From contig DIZF01000054.1 in NCBI GenBank assembly GCA_002427815.1, positions 62,697 to 103,301 on the forward strand: 40,605 bases of DNA. The letters run 5' to 3'. The translations under genes and the position numbers were made by a program. Numbering within the stretch: the stretch's first letter is position 1; the number at the start of each line of letters is the position of its first letter. The stretch comes from Ramlibacter tataouinensis. GTDB lineage: Bacteria; Pseudomonadota; Gammaproteobacteria; Burkholderiales; Burkholderiaceae_C. Shown one piece after another: positions 19,145 to 27,318 of the stretch. Under the pieces are notes generated by a model. That model was not told the origin of the DNA. It did not search any database and saw only the letters and a program-made list of their open reading frames with translations.

Positions 19145-19582
19145 ATGAAAACCGTTCACAAGTCCGTCCTCATCTGGTACAGCGCCGAGGAAATGTTCGA
19201 CCTGGTCACCGACATCGCCAGGTATCCGGAGTTTCTGCCCTGGTGCGACCGTGCCTCGGTGGAGCCCGACGAGCCTGGCATGAGGGCCGAGATCGGGATT
19301 GCCTTCGCGGGCCTGCACCAGACCTTCAGGACGCACAACGAGCACGTGCCTGGGCGCGAAGTGACGATGAAGCTGATTGAAGGCCCTTTTTCCCGGCTGG
19401 ACGGTCAGTGGAAGTTCACCCCGCTGGGAGGCGAGCAGCAGCGCGCCTGCAAGGTCGAACTGGAACTGCGCTATGGTTTCGACAACACCACGCTCAGCCG
19501 GCTGGTGGGGCCGGTATTCGACAAGATCGCCGGCAGCATGGTGGAGGCCTTCGTGAAACGGGCGGAGCAGGTCTATGCCTGA
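19145..19582 (+). CDS. ratA: RatA/COQ10-like START-domain protein
   Basis: This 145-residue protein belongs to the polyketide cyclase/START family (COQ10-like). The start MKTVHKSVLIWYSAEEMFDLVTDIARYPEFLPWCDRASV is the family signature, with the C-terminal block LSRLVGPVFDKIAGSMVEAFVKRAEQVY. Members have been described either as the RatA inhibitor of 70S ribosome association or as ubiquinone-binding proteins; sequence alone does not decide. A TACAAT box (19116-19121) lies about 24 bases upstream of the start. It overlaps rnfH by eight bases. Confidence 0.92.
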   Translation: MKTVHKSVLIWYSAEEMFDLVTDIARYPEFLPWCDRASVEPDEPGMRAEIGIAFAGLHQTFRTHNEHVPGREVTMKLIEGPFSRLDGQWKFTPLGGEQQRACKVELELRYGFDNTTLSRLVGPVFDKIAGSMVEAFVKRAEQVYA

Positions 19583-19937
19583 GGCGGGCGCCGTGCGGGT
19601 CACGGTGATGTACTCGCCCGCGCCCCGCGAAGTGCTGGAATGGCTCGTGACGCTGGAACCCGGCGCCACCGTGTCACAGGCCTTGCAGGCGAGCGGCTTG
19701 CCGGACAGCGCGCCCGACCTCGAACTGCGCCATGCCAGCGTTGGGCTTTGGGGGCGTAGGGCCCGGCTGGAAGAGCGTCTGCGCGACCGCGACCGGGTCG
19801 AAGTCTTGCGGGCCCTCAAGATGGACCCCAAGCTCGCGCGGCGCGAGCGCTTTCGCAAACAGGGATCACGGGCGGCAGGACTGTTCGCGCGCCGCGGCGG
19901 CGGCGCAGCGCCTGACAAAGAACCCGGCCCGGGTTAG
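19575..19937 (+). CDS. rnfH: RnfH-family protein (RatB)
   Basis: This 120-residue ubiquitin-fold protein pairs with ratA in many proteobacteria. Characteristic blocks are VTVMYSPAPREVLEWLVTLEPGATVSQALQASG and VGLWGRRARLEERLRDRDRVEVLRALKMDPKLARRERF. The C-terminal tail after about residue 98 is Gly/Ala-rich and poorly conserved. The start overlaps the end of ratA by eight bases. Its stop codon overlaps that of the convergent DUF4124 gene by two bases, so there is no space between the two. Biochemical function is not established. Confidence 0.9.
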   Translation: MPEAGAVRVTVMYSPAPREVLEWLVTLEPGATVSQALQASGLPDSAPDLELRHASVGLWGRRARLEERLRDRDRVEVLRALKMDPKLARRERFRKQGSRAAGLFARRGGGAAPDKEPGPG

Positions 19938-20467
19938 CCCCCGGCCGGCTTGCAATCGTTGGCGATGATGCCTTGCAGCCGTTTGGTCTCCGAGGCACGC
20001 GCTGCGTCGTCGAGGAATTCCTGCTCGCCCTTGTCGTTCATGCGCGAGATGCGCACACCGGAATCGAAACTCGCCTTGGCGCGCTTCGCGCGGTCGCAGC
20101 TGTCAGCCCGTGCCTTCGCTATTTCTTCTTCCTTTTCCTTCTTCTTCTCGGCCTCGGCGGCTTCTGCCTTCTTCTTCTTTTCCTCCAACTCCTTGTCCTT
20201 GCGGCTGAGCTTGGGCGCGCTGGCCGCTGACTTGGCCGCCTGGGAGGCTGATGCAGCCGTGTCCGGCGCGCTGGCCGGCTCGGTCGCCACGGCCGCGTGG
20301 GCCTTGGGTCCTGGCTGACGCAGAATGCTCTTGGCCGGAACTTCGGGCGGCGGCGGCTGGTCGCTGAAGACCTTGCGGCCGTCCTTGTCGATCCACTGCC
20401 ACTGGGCGAAGCAGACGTGGGGCAGGGCAAGGGCCAGGCCCAGCAGGGTCAAGCGAAGCAGGTTCAT
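19934..20467 (-). CDS. DUF4124-domain exported protein with a charged coiled-coil
   Basis: This 177-residue protein has a signal peptide (MNLLRLTLLGLALALPHVCFA) followed by the DUF4124 core QWQWIDKDGRKVFSDQPPPPEVPAKSIL. An Ala/Ser/Pro linker and a long Lys/Glu-rich helix follow (residues about 95-130, KELEEKKKKAEAAEAEKKKEKEEE), then a C-terminal region with two cysteines. It is therefore periplasmic or outer-membrane associated. The role of DUF4124 proteins is unknown. The start at 20467 is set by the signal peptide. Confidence 0.85.
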   Translation of the reverse strand: MNLLRLTLLGLALALPHVCFAQWQWIDKDGRKVFSDQPPPPEVPAKSILRQPGPKAHAAVATEPASAPDTAASASQAAKSAASAPKLSRKDKELEEKKKKAEAAEAEKKKEKEEEIAKARADSCDRAKRAKASFDSGVRISRMNDKGEQEFLDDAARASETKRLQGIIANDCKPAGG

Positions 20468-20599
20468 CGCGTCAGTGTAGCGCTGAGATGACGCCGGACG
20501 CCACCCGGGACGCTCCCAGTTGTTGTCCTGGCACAGTGCCGGACACTTCTGCGCGCAGGGCGAACCTGGACGCGCAGGGTGAGCACCAAGGCCCACGGA

Positions 20600-20605
20600 T
20601 ACAAT
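20600..20605 (+). promoter_or_regulatory. Candidate -10 element for the guaB leader transcript
   Basis: TACAAT lies about 20 bases before a short upstream ORF with its own ribosome-binding site and 100 bases before guaB. No good -35 is visible at the expected distance, so the assignment is tentative. Confidence 0.4.
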
Positions 20606-20625
20606 CGCTCTTTTGGAGCTTTCAG

Positions 20626-20706
20626 ATGAAGAGCCCTCACGCTCATGCCCCGTCGCTGCCCCCCACAGGGGCTCCAGCCTCCTCGAGGCAATTGGGCGGA
20701 GGCTGA
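20626..20706 (+). CDS. Short upstream ORF (26 codons) in the guaB leader
   Basis: An ATG at 20626, with GGAG seven bases before it, opens a 26-residue frame beginning MKSPHAHAPSLPPTGAP and ending SSRQLGGG. Its TGA is separated from the guaB ATG by a single G, so ribosomes finishing it would arrive at the guaB start. The frame passes through a hairpin that holds the guaB ribosome-binding site. The peptide is Pro/His/Gly-rich and resembles no protein I know. It could be a leader peptide that couples guaB translation, or a chance frame over a structured leader. Confidence 0.4.
   Translation: MKSPHAHAPSLPPTGAPASSRQLGGG
20675..20705 (+). promoter_or_regulatory. Hairpin sequestering the guaB ribosome-binding site
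   Basis: CAGCCTCC (20675-20682) is the exact complement of GGAGGCTG (20698-20705), which contains the GGAGG Shine-Dalgarno of guaB and ends two bases before its ATG. Folding would hide the ribosome-binding site. Translation of the short upstream ORF would open it. Confidence 0.55.
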
Positions 20707-20707
20707 G

Positions 20708-22177
20708 ATGCGACTCCTCGGAAAAGCACTCACTTTCGACGATGTCCTGCTGGTGCCGGCGTTCTCCCGGGTCCTGCCCAAGGACACGTCCCTGGCGACC
20801 CGGCTGTCCCGCAATATTGCGCTGAATCTGCCCCTGGTGTCCGCCGCCATGGACACCGTGACCGAAGCCCGCCTTGCGATAGCCATCGCCCAGGAAGGCG
20901 GCATGGGCATCGTCCACAAGAATCTCACGGCCAAGCAGCAGGCGGCCGAGGTGGCCCGCGTCAAGCGCTACGAGTCCGGCGTGCTGCGTGACCCGGTCAT
21001 CATCACGCCCAGCCATACGGTGCGCCAGGTCATCGATATGCAGGAACAGCTGGGCATTTCCGGCTTTCCGGTCGTGGACGGCGGCAAGGTGGTGGGGATC
21101 GTGACGGGGCGCGACCTGCGCTTCGAGACCCGCTATGACGTGCCGGTGCGCGAGATCATGACGCCGCGCGACAAGCTCATCACGGTGCGCGAAGGCACCA
21201 GCCCGTCCGAGGCCAAGGCGCTGCTGAACAAGTACAAGCTCGAGCGCCTGCTCGTGATCAACGACGCGTTCGAGCTCAAGGGCCTGATCACCGTCAAGGA
21301 CATCACCAAGCAGACGAGTTTCCCGAACGCGGCCCGCGATCCGGCCGGGCGGCTGCGAGTCGGCGCTGCCGTCGGGGTCGGCGAGGGCACCGAGGAACGT
21401 GTCGAAGCGCTGGTCAGGGCCGGCGTCGACGCGATCGTGGTCGACACCGCGCACGGACACAGCAAGGGCGTGATCGAACGTGTGCGCTGGGTCAAGCGGA
21501 ACTACCCACAGGTTGACGTGATCGGCGGCAATATCGCCACCGGCGCGGCTGCCCTGGCATTGGCCGATGTGGGCGCCGACGCGGTGAAAGTGGGCATCGG
21601 TCCGGGATCGATCTGCACCACACGGATCGTCGCCGGGGTGGGGGTGCCCCAGATCACGGCCATCGACAACGTGGCAACGGCCTTGCGTGGCACCGGCGTG
21701 CCGCTGATCGCCGACGGCGGCATTCGCTACTCGGGCGATATCTCCAAGGCCCTCGCGGCCGGTGCCAGCACCGTGATGATGGGCAGCATGTTCGCCGGCA
21801 CCGAAGAGTCGCCGGGCGAGATCGTCCTGTACCAGGGCCGCAGCTACAAGAGCTATCGCGGCATGGGCTCGATCGGGGCCATGCAGCAGGGCAGCGCGGA
21901 CCGCTATTTCCAGGAGGCAACCACCGGCAACCCGAACGCGGACAAGCTGGTGCCCGAAGGCGTCGAAGGCCGCGTCCCCTACAAGGGATCGTTGGTCTCG
22001 ATCGTGTTCCAGATGGGTGGTGGCGTGCGGGCCAGCATGGGCTATTGCGGCTGCGCCACGATCGACGAAATGCACGACAACGCGGAATTCGTGGAGATCA
22101 CCGCCGCGGGCATCCGCGAGAGTCACGTCCATGACGTGCAGATCACCAAGGAAGCGCCGAACTACCGCGCCGAGTAA
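20708..22177 (+). CDS. guaB: Inosine-5'-monophosphate dehydrogenase GuaB
   Basis: This 489-residue enzyme oxidises IMP to XMP with NAD, the committed step of GMP synthesis. The N-terminus MRLLGKALTFDDVLLVPAFS and LVSAAMDTVTE are canonical. Two CBS domains occupy about residues 92-205. The catalytic loop is GIGPGSICTTRIVAGVGVPQ with Cys303. The flap RYFQEATTGNPNADKLVPEGVEGRVPYKG is complete. The frame continues upstream, but the ATG at 20708 gives the normal N-terminus and has GGAGG six bases before it. guaA follows after 107 bases. Confidence 0.97.
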   Translation: MRLLGKALTFDDVLLVPAFSRVLPKDTSLATRLSRNIALNLPLVSAAMDTVTEARLAIAIAQEGGMGIVHKNLTAKQQAAEVARVKRYESGVLRDPVIITPSHTVRQVIDMQEQLGISGFPVVDGGKVVGIVTGRDLRFETRYDVPVREIMTPRDKLITVREGTSPSEAKALLNKYKLERLLVINDAFELKGLITVKDITKQTSFPNAARDPAGRLRVGAAVGVGEGTEERVEALVRAGVDAIVVDTAHGHSKGVIERVRWVKRNYPQVDVIGGNIATGAAALALADVGADAVKVGIGPGSICTTRIVAGVGVPQITAIDNVATALRGTGVPLIADGGIRYSGDISKALAAGASTVMMGSMFAGTEESPGEIVLYQGRSYKSYRGMGSIGAMQQGSADRYFQEATTGNPNADKLVPEGVEGRVPYKGSLVSIVFQMGGGVRASMGYCGCATIDEMHDNAEFVEITAAGIRESHVHDVQITKEAPNYRAE

Positions 22178-22284
22178 CGGGGCCGCGGCTCCGGTGGCCG
22201 GCGTCTGCCTTGCCTTGGGCCTGTCTGCGTTGGCCGCGGAGCGGCCGCAGGCGTGAATCTTCCGATATCGCAATACCCTGATCC

Positions 22285-23907
22285 ATGGAACACCAGAAAA
22301 TCCTCATCCTCGACTTCGGCTCGCAGGTCACCCAGCTGATCGCGCGGCGGGTGCGTGAAGCCCACGTGTTTTGCGAAGTTCACCCCTGCGACGTCACCGA
22401 CGACTGGATTCGCCGGTACGCGGCGGGCGGCGGCCTGAAAGGGGTGATCCTGTCGGGCAGCCACGCCAGTGTGTACGAGGACACCACCGACAAGGCGCCG
22501 CAGGCGGTGTTCGAGCTGGGTGTGCCGGTGCTGGGGATCTGTTACGGCATGCAGACCATGGCCCACCAGCTGGGCGGGAAAGTGGAGGGCGGCCACCTGC
22601 GCGAGTTCGGTTTTGCCAGCGTCCGGGCCCGCGGCCATACCCGCCTGCTTGACGACATCGCCGACTTCACCACCCCGGAAAGCCACGGCATGCTCAACGT
22701 CTGGATGAGCCATGGCGACAAGGTGGTCGAGTTGCCGCCCGGCTTCAAGCTGATGGCGTCGACCGAAAGCTGCCCGATTGCCGGGATGGCCGACGAGGCG
22801 CGCGGCTTCTATGCCGTGCAGTTTCACCCCGAGGTCACGCACACCCAGCAGGGTCGCGCCATCCTTGAGCGCTTCGTGCTGGGCATTTGCGGTGCACGCC
22901 CGGACTGGGTCATGCGCGACCATGTCGGCGAGGCCGTGGAAGCGATCCGCCGCCAGGTCGGCGACGAGGAAGTGATCCTGGGCCTGTCCGGCGGTGTCGA
23001 CTCCTCGGTGGCCGCGGCTCTGATTCACCGTGCCATAGGCGACCAGCTGACCTGCGTGTTTGTCGATCACGGCCTGCTGCGACTCAACGAGGGCGACCTG
23101 GTGATGGACATGTTCGCGGGCAAGCTGCACGCCAAGGTGATCCGGGTGGACGCCAGCGAGGTCTTCCTGCGCAAGCTGGCCGGGGTCAGCGACCCCGAGG
23201 CCAAGCGCAAGATCATCGGGCGCGAGTTCGTCGAAGTGTTCAAGGCCGAGGCGGCACGCCTGAAGGCCGGCCTGGACGGCGCGCACAAGGGCGCCAAATG
23301 GCTGGCTCAAGGCACGATCTATCCGGACGTGATCGAGTCCGGCGGCGCCAAGAACAAGAAGGCGATGTCGATCAAAAGCCACCACAACGTAGGCGGCCTG
23401 CCCGAGGAACTGGGCCTGAAGCTGCTGGAGCCGCTGCGCGACCTGTTCAAGGACGAAGTGCGGGAGCTTGGCGTCGCCCTGGGGCTGCCCGGCGAGATGG
23501 TGTATCGCCATCCGTTCCCGGGTCCCGGCCTGGGGGTGCGCATCCTGGGCGAGGTGAAGAAGGAGTATGCCGACCTGCTGCGCCGCGCCGACGCGATCTT
23601 CATCGAGGAACTGCGCAATTTCAAGGACGCAGCCAGCGGCAAGAGCTGGTATGAGCTCACCAGCCAGGCCTTCGCGGTGTTCCTGCCGGTCAAGAGCGTC
23701 GGCGTGATGGGCGACGGCCGTACCTACGACTACGTGGTGGCGCTGCGCGCCGTGCAGACCAGCGATTTCATGACTGCGGACTGGGCCGAGTTGCCCTATG
23801 CCCTGCTGAAAAAAGTGTCGGGCCGGATCATCAACGAGGTGCGTGGGATCAACCGCGTCACCTACGACGTCAGCAGCAAGCCGCCGGCAACGATCGAATG
23901 GGAGTGA
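22285..23907 (+). CDS. guaA: Glutamine-hydrolysing GMP synthase GuaA
   Basis: This 540-residue bifunctional enzyme aminates XMP to GMP. The class-I glutamine amidotransferase domain spans residues 1-200, with catalytic Cys86 in GICYGMQ and the HPEVTHT histidine/glutamate near 180. The ATP-pyrophosphatase domain has the PP-loop LSGGVDSS near residue 233, and the C-terminal dimerisation domain ends NRVTYDVSSKPPATIEWE, the conserved family terminus. Only 55 bases separate it from the AbiE module. Confidence 0.97.
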   Translation: MEHQKILILDFGSQVTQLIARRVREAHVFCEVHPCDVTDDWIRRYAAGGGLKGVILSGSHASVYEDTTDKAPQAVFELGVPVLGICYGMQTMAHQLGGKVEGGHLREFGFASVRARGHTRLLDDIADFTTPESHGMLNVWMSHGDKVVELPPGFKLMASTESCPIAGMADEARGFYAVQFHPEVTHTQQGRAILERFVLGICGARPDWVMRDHVGEAVEAIRRQVGDEEVILGLSGGVDSSVAAALIHRAIGDQLTCVFVDHGLLRLNEGDLVMDMFAGKLHAKVIRVDASEVFLRKLAGVSDPEAKRKIIGREFVEVFKAEAARLKAGLDGAHKGAKWLAQGTIYPDVIESGGAKNKKAMSIKSHHNVGGLPEELGLKLLEPLRDLFKDEVRELGVALGLPGEMVYRHPFPGPGLGVRILGEVKKEYADLLRRADAIFIEELRNFKDAASGKSWYELTSQAFAVFLPVKSVGVMGDGRTYDYVVALRAVQTSDFMTADWAELPYALLKKVSGRIINEVRGINRVTYDVSSKPPATIEWE

Positions 23908-23914
23908 CCTAAAT

Positions 23915-23957
23915 CATATGCAAAACTATTGACAATACGTCGAGTTTTGCGTATGTT
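23915..23957 (+). promoter_or_regulatory. Promoter and palindromic operator of the abiE operon
   Basis: A consensus -35 TTGACA (23929-23934), a 17-base spacer and a -10 TATGTT (23952-23957) form a strong promoter just before abiEi. An inverted repeat, CATATGCAAAAC (23915-23926) and GTTTTGCGTATG (23944-23955), with one mismatch in twelve, brackets the -35 and runs into the -10. AbiEi antitoxins are known to repress their own operon by binding inverted repeats, which fits this layout. Confidence 0.7.
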
Positions 23958-23962
23958 ATGGA

Positions 23963-24781
23963 ATGGCTACGCTGGACTCTTACCTCGGCGATCTGCTCGC
24001 TCGCGGCCGTGCCTACTTCTCCCGGGATGAGGCTCTGGCTGCGCTCGGCCTGAAGCCAGCGGCGCTCGCCGCAGCGATCACGCGTTTGATCAAAAAGCAT
24101 CGTCTGGCGAATCCCAGGCACGGCTTCTATCTCATCCTGCGCCCGGAAGACCAAATCGCCAGCGCGCCGGACCCCGTGAAGTGGATCGACCCGCTGATGA
24201 AGTATCAGGGGATCGACTACCGTATTTCGCTGCTGCGCGCGGCGGCATTCCACGGCTCGTCGCATCAGGCCAGCATGGTCTTCCAGGTCGTCGTCCCAAG
24301 GCAGTTGCGGGACTTCGACCTTGGTCGTCACCGCCTGCAGTTCCTCTATCAGGGGCCCGAGGCATTCGCTCGAGTCAACAAGCCCGAACTGGTCGGTCAG
24401 ATGAAGAGCGACGCCGGCTTCGCCAGGGTGGCCGGCGTCGAGCTGACGCTGCTCGACTGCGTGCGCTACTTCCACAAGGCGGCTGGCATCAATGGAGTGG
24501 CACAGATCGTCAAGGATATCGGCGCCAAGGCCAAACCGCGCACGCTGGCAACGGCGGCGGCTGCATACGAAAACTCGGCGGTACGTCGGCTCGGCTATTT
24601 GCTCGATCAGGCGGGTCACGGTCGCCAGGCCCGTGCGCTGGAGCCCATCGTTAAGCAAGCCAAGACGATGCTGCCGCTGGATCCCGCGGTGAAGCCTATC
24701 GTGGCAGCGCTGGCGCAGGTTCACGAGAGAAACGCCAAGTGGAAACTCTTGATCAATGAAATGGTGGAGATCGCAGAATGA
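23963..24781 (+). CDS. abiEi: AbiEi-type antitoxin and transcriptional regulator
   Basis: This 272-residue protein has an N-terminal winged-helix region (about residues 5-60, LLARGRAYFSRDEALAALGLKPAALAAAITRLIKKHRL) of the AbiEi antitoxin type, followed by the family block VKWIDPLMKYQGIDYRISLLRAAAFHGSSHQ and, near 150, ARVAGVELTLLDCVRY. In type IV systems the antitoxin does not bind the toxin protein but counteracts its effect, and it represses the operon through its winged helix. It overlaps the toxin gene by four bases (ATGA) and has a palindromic operator upstream. Confidence 0.85.
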   Translation: MATLDSYLGDLLARGRAYFSRDEALAALGLKPAALAAAITRLIKKHRLANPRHGFYLILRPEDQIASAPDPVKWIDPLMKYQGIDYRISLLRAAAFHGSSHQASMVFQVVVPRQLRDFDLGRHRLQFLYQGPEAFARVNKPELVGQMKSDAGFARVAGVELTLLDCVRYFHKAAGINGVAQIVKDIGAKAKPRTLATAAAAYENSAVRRLGYLLDQAGHGRQARALEPIVKQAKTMLPLDPAVKPIVAALAQVHERNAKWKLLINEMVEIAE

Positions 24782-25668
24782 TTCCCACCGCCTTCCTGCA
24801 GGCATGGAGTGCCAAGGCGCCTTGGCCGGACTTGAGGCAGGTCGAACAGGATTTGATCATCAGTCGCGCGCTGTGCGACCTGTTCAACGCTTCGGCGTTG
24901 AAGGACAAGATAGCGTTCCGCGGCGGAACCGCCATCCACAAACTGCTGTTCAAGCAACCGCTGCGCTATTCGGAAGACATCGACCTGGTGCAGATTCAGG
25001 CAGAGCCCATCGGTGCGACGGTCGACGCGATCCGCGTAGCGTTGTCGTGGCTTGGAAGATGCCAAAGGGAGCAGGCAGGTCACTCGATGCATCTGGTGTT
25101 CAAGTTCACGCCCGAGGTCGATTCGCAGGCAACGCTCAAGCTCAAGATCGAGATCAACACTCGGGAGCACACGAACCTGCTCGGCATCAAGCGGTACCCC
25201 TTTGCATTAGAAAACGACTGGTACCGAGGAACCACCGAGATCGCGTCTTTCGAGCCCGAGGAACTGTTCGGCACGAAGCTGCGCGCGCTGCTGCAACGGC
25301 GCAGGAACCGCGACCTGTTCGATTTGCATCAGGGACTGGAGCAACTCACGCTGGTCCCGGAAAAAATCATCGCGTGTTTTGACCACTACCTGGCGCTTGA
25401 GGGCAAGCCGATCACCCGCGCGATGGCCGAGCAGCGCATGCTTGAAAAACTCACCCGAAGCATGACCGAGGACATCACTCCGTTGCTGCCAGCGGGTATT
25501 CGTTTCGAAGAGGCGGATGCTATCCGTGCATTTGAGCGGGTCTGGATCGAGTTGATCGCGGGGATCGGAGGGGAGGGGTGGAAACTCACAGACCCGGTCC
25601 TCGAAGAATTGCGCGTGAAGAGATTCCCCGGACTGCTGTCGTCACGGGATCCGTTGCGGCGTGTGTGA
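24778..25668 (+). CDS. abiEii: AbiEii-type nucleotidyltransferase toxin
   Basis: This 296-residue protein has the minimal nucleotidyltransferase signature of AbiEii/AbiGii toxins: FRGGTAIHKLL (Gly49-Gly50-Thr51) followed by RYSEDIDLV with Ser65, Asp67 and Asp69. A second conserved patch, LRALLQRRRNRDLFDLHQGL, lies near residue 170. Such toxins block growth by modifying an essential cell component (tRNA in some studied members) and protect populations from phage by abortive infection. All key residues are present, so it is probably active. It is translationally coupled to the antitoxin. Confidence 0.85.
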   Translation: MIPTAFLQAWSAKAPWPDLRQVEQDLIISRALCDLFNASALKDKIAFRGGTAIHKLLFKQPLRYSEDIDLVQIQAEPIGATVDAIRVALSWLGRCQREQAGHSMHLVFKFTPEVDSQATLKLKIEINTREHTNLLGIKRYPFALENDWYRGTTEIASFEPEELFGTKLRALLQRRRNRDLFDLHQGLEQLTLVPEKIIACFDHYLALEGKPITRAMAEQRMLEKLTRSMTEDITPLLPAGIRFEEADAIRAFERVWIELIAGIGGEGWKLTDPVLEELRVKRFPGLLSSRDPLRRV

Positions 25669-25809
25669 TTGTACGGACGACTTGATTACCGGGTATGGGG
25701 TATCGAATCAGGCAATGACTTGTCATCAATCACATCGTTCGAGTCCGACGAATTTAGGATGAAGATACCTGAAATGGAAATGGCCCCATTTCACAGAAAG
25801 TGAATTGGC

Positions 25810-26970
25810 ATGAGCGAATACCAGTACTACGAATTCGTCGCCATCGACGAGCCACTGACGCCGAAGCAAATGGTGGAACTGCGCTCGCGGTCGTCTCGCG
25901 CCAGCATTACTCCGACCAGCTTCGTCAATGATTACCAGTGGGGCAATCTCAAGGGAGATCCAGTTGACTGGATGCGGCGATACTTTGACTCTCACGTCTA
26001 TGTCGCTAACTGGTGTACTTGCTGTCTTTACCTGCGGGTGCCGAGGAGTGCGTTCGATGCCAAGACCCTTCAGCCCTTTGAAATCGAATCCGTCTTTTCG
26101 GTTGCCCGGACGAATACACATTGGCTGCTTGAATGGGCACTGAGCGAAAGTGACAACTACGATCGCTTTGCCGAGGAGGATGGGCGGGACTGGATGGGCA
26201 GGCTGGTACCATTGCGCGATGAATTGCTGCGTGGCGACCTGCGTCCGCTGTATCTCGGTTGGCTGGCCGGCGTGAGCGCCGGCGAAGTTCACGAAGATGC
26301 CACCGAGCCCCCGCCGCCGCCCGGTCTTTCTCGATTGACCGCTGCCCAGCAATCGCTGGCGGAATTTCTTGAAATCGGTCTGGACCTGATAACAGCGGCC
26401 GGATTACCTGACCAGCAAGCACCCGACCTCGATACCAAGAGCGATCCGGAAATAGACGCCTGGATCGTCGAACTTCCAACGGCAGAGAAGGCAGCAGTAC
26501 TCAAACTGCTTGTGACAGGGCACGCACAGCAAGCCGAGCGTCGGTTGAAATTACGCCTCCTTGCCTGGCAGCGCGAACAGCATCCGATTGGAAAACATGA
26601 AGCGCGGCGGCGTACTGTCGCCGAACTTCAGGAGTTGGCTGCGTCCGCTGCCGAAACGAGAAAAAAGCAGGAAGCGGTGCAGCGCAGAAAGGTTGAAGCC
26701 GAGCGGCGGGCCAAGCGTGAAATCTATCTGCGGACACTAGCTGCCGATTTCGACCGTTGCTGGCAAGTTGCCAATAAGCAAGCCGAACGTGGCATCGCCT
26801 CGGCCTACGATGAGGTAAAACGCGCTCTCGTCGAGCTAGCCGAAGCCTATACGCTTTGCGCCTCCCGAGTTGACTTCGACCGGAAATTGGCGCAATTCAT
26901 GGGCCGACATGGAAAACGCGGTGCCTTGGTCCGGCGTCTGGCCGATGCGGGGATCTGGAAGAAGTCGTAG
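25810..26970 (+). CDS. Conserved hypothetical protein with charged coiled-coil C-terminus
   Basis: This 386-residue soluble protein has no function I can assign. The N-terminal 160 residues (starting MSEYQYYEFVAIDEPLTPKQ) look like a compact domain with many aromatic residues and the block ITPTSFVNDYQWGNLKGDP. A Pro-rich linker follows (TEPPPPPGL, about 165-175), and the rest is highly charged and probably coiled-coil (about 260-310, RRKVEAERRAKRE). It has no membrane segment or signal peptide. A downstream CcbP-like gene begins nine bases after its stop, so the two form a pair. Its base composition is lower in GC than that of the core operons nearby. Confidence 0.75.
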   Translation: MSEYQYYEFVAIDEPLTPKQMVELRSRSSRASITPTSFVNDYQWGNLKGDPVDWMRRYFDSHVYVANWCTCCLYLRVPRSAFDAKTLQPFEIESVFSVARTNTHWLLEWALSESDNYDRFAEEDGRDWMGRLVPLRDELLRGDLRPLYLGWLAGVSAGEVHEDATEPPPPPGLSRLTAAQQSLAEFLEIGLDLITAAGLPDQQAPDLDTKSDPEIDAWIVELPTAEKAAVLKLLVTGHAQQAERRLKLRLLAWQREQHPIGKHEARRRTVAELQELAASAAETRKKQEAVQRRKVEAERRAKREIYLRTLAADFDRCWQVANKQAERGIASAYDEVKRALVELAEAYTLCASRVDFDRKLAQFMGRHGKRGALVRRLADAGIWKKS

Positions 26971-26979
26971 AAGGCGAGA

Positions 26980-27303
26980 ATGGGAAAGGCAGCGAAGTTC
27001 ACCGCGAAATACCTGGATAAGCTGATCGATGAGGCGACCACCGACGCCTACAACGAATCGGAGCAGGCCGGCGGGTTCTTCGCCATGATCGAGGAAAATC
27101 TCGCCCTTCCATTCGTGACCCAGGTGTTTGGGCAGGAAGTGACGGTTGCCAAGCTCGATATCACCAAGCGCGACGAAATCGTCGCCATTTGCTCGCGTGG
27201 CAAGGCGACTCAAGCAATTCCAATCCTCGATTTGCCGATGCCCGACCCGCGGCCAGAGGGGGCGGAATGGATTGATGCTTACCGCCGCTGGTACGGGAAT
27301 TGA
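26980..27303 (+). CDS. CcbP-like calcium-binding domain protein
   Basis: This 107-residue acidic protein matches the calcium-binding CcbP pattern (PF11535): an acidic start, then TTDAYNESEQAGGFFAMIEENLALPF, a short beta-rich stretch, and the end PEGAEWIDAYRRWYGN. Compared with the cyanobacterial form, the central aromatic run is reduced (GFFAMIEE). Calcium binding here is inferred from family resemblance only. It follows the 386-residue unknown gene after nine bases and is probably co-transcribed with it. Confidence 0.6.
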   Translation: MGKAAKFTAKYLDKLIDEATTDAYNESEQAGGFFAMIEENLALPFVTQVFGQEVTVAKLDITKRDEIVAICSRGKATQAIPILDLPMPDPRPEGAEWIDAYRRWYGN

Positions 27304-27318
27304 TAGAGGTGGATTACG

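Noticed and set aside
20468..22273. Extension of the DUF4124 frame across guaB on the reverse strand
   Set aside because: The signal peptide at 20467 marks the real start; the upstream part is antisense to guaB.
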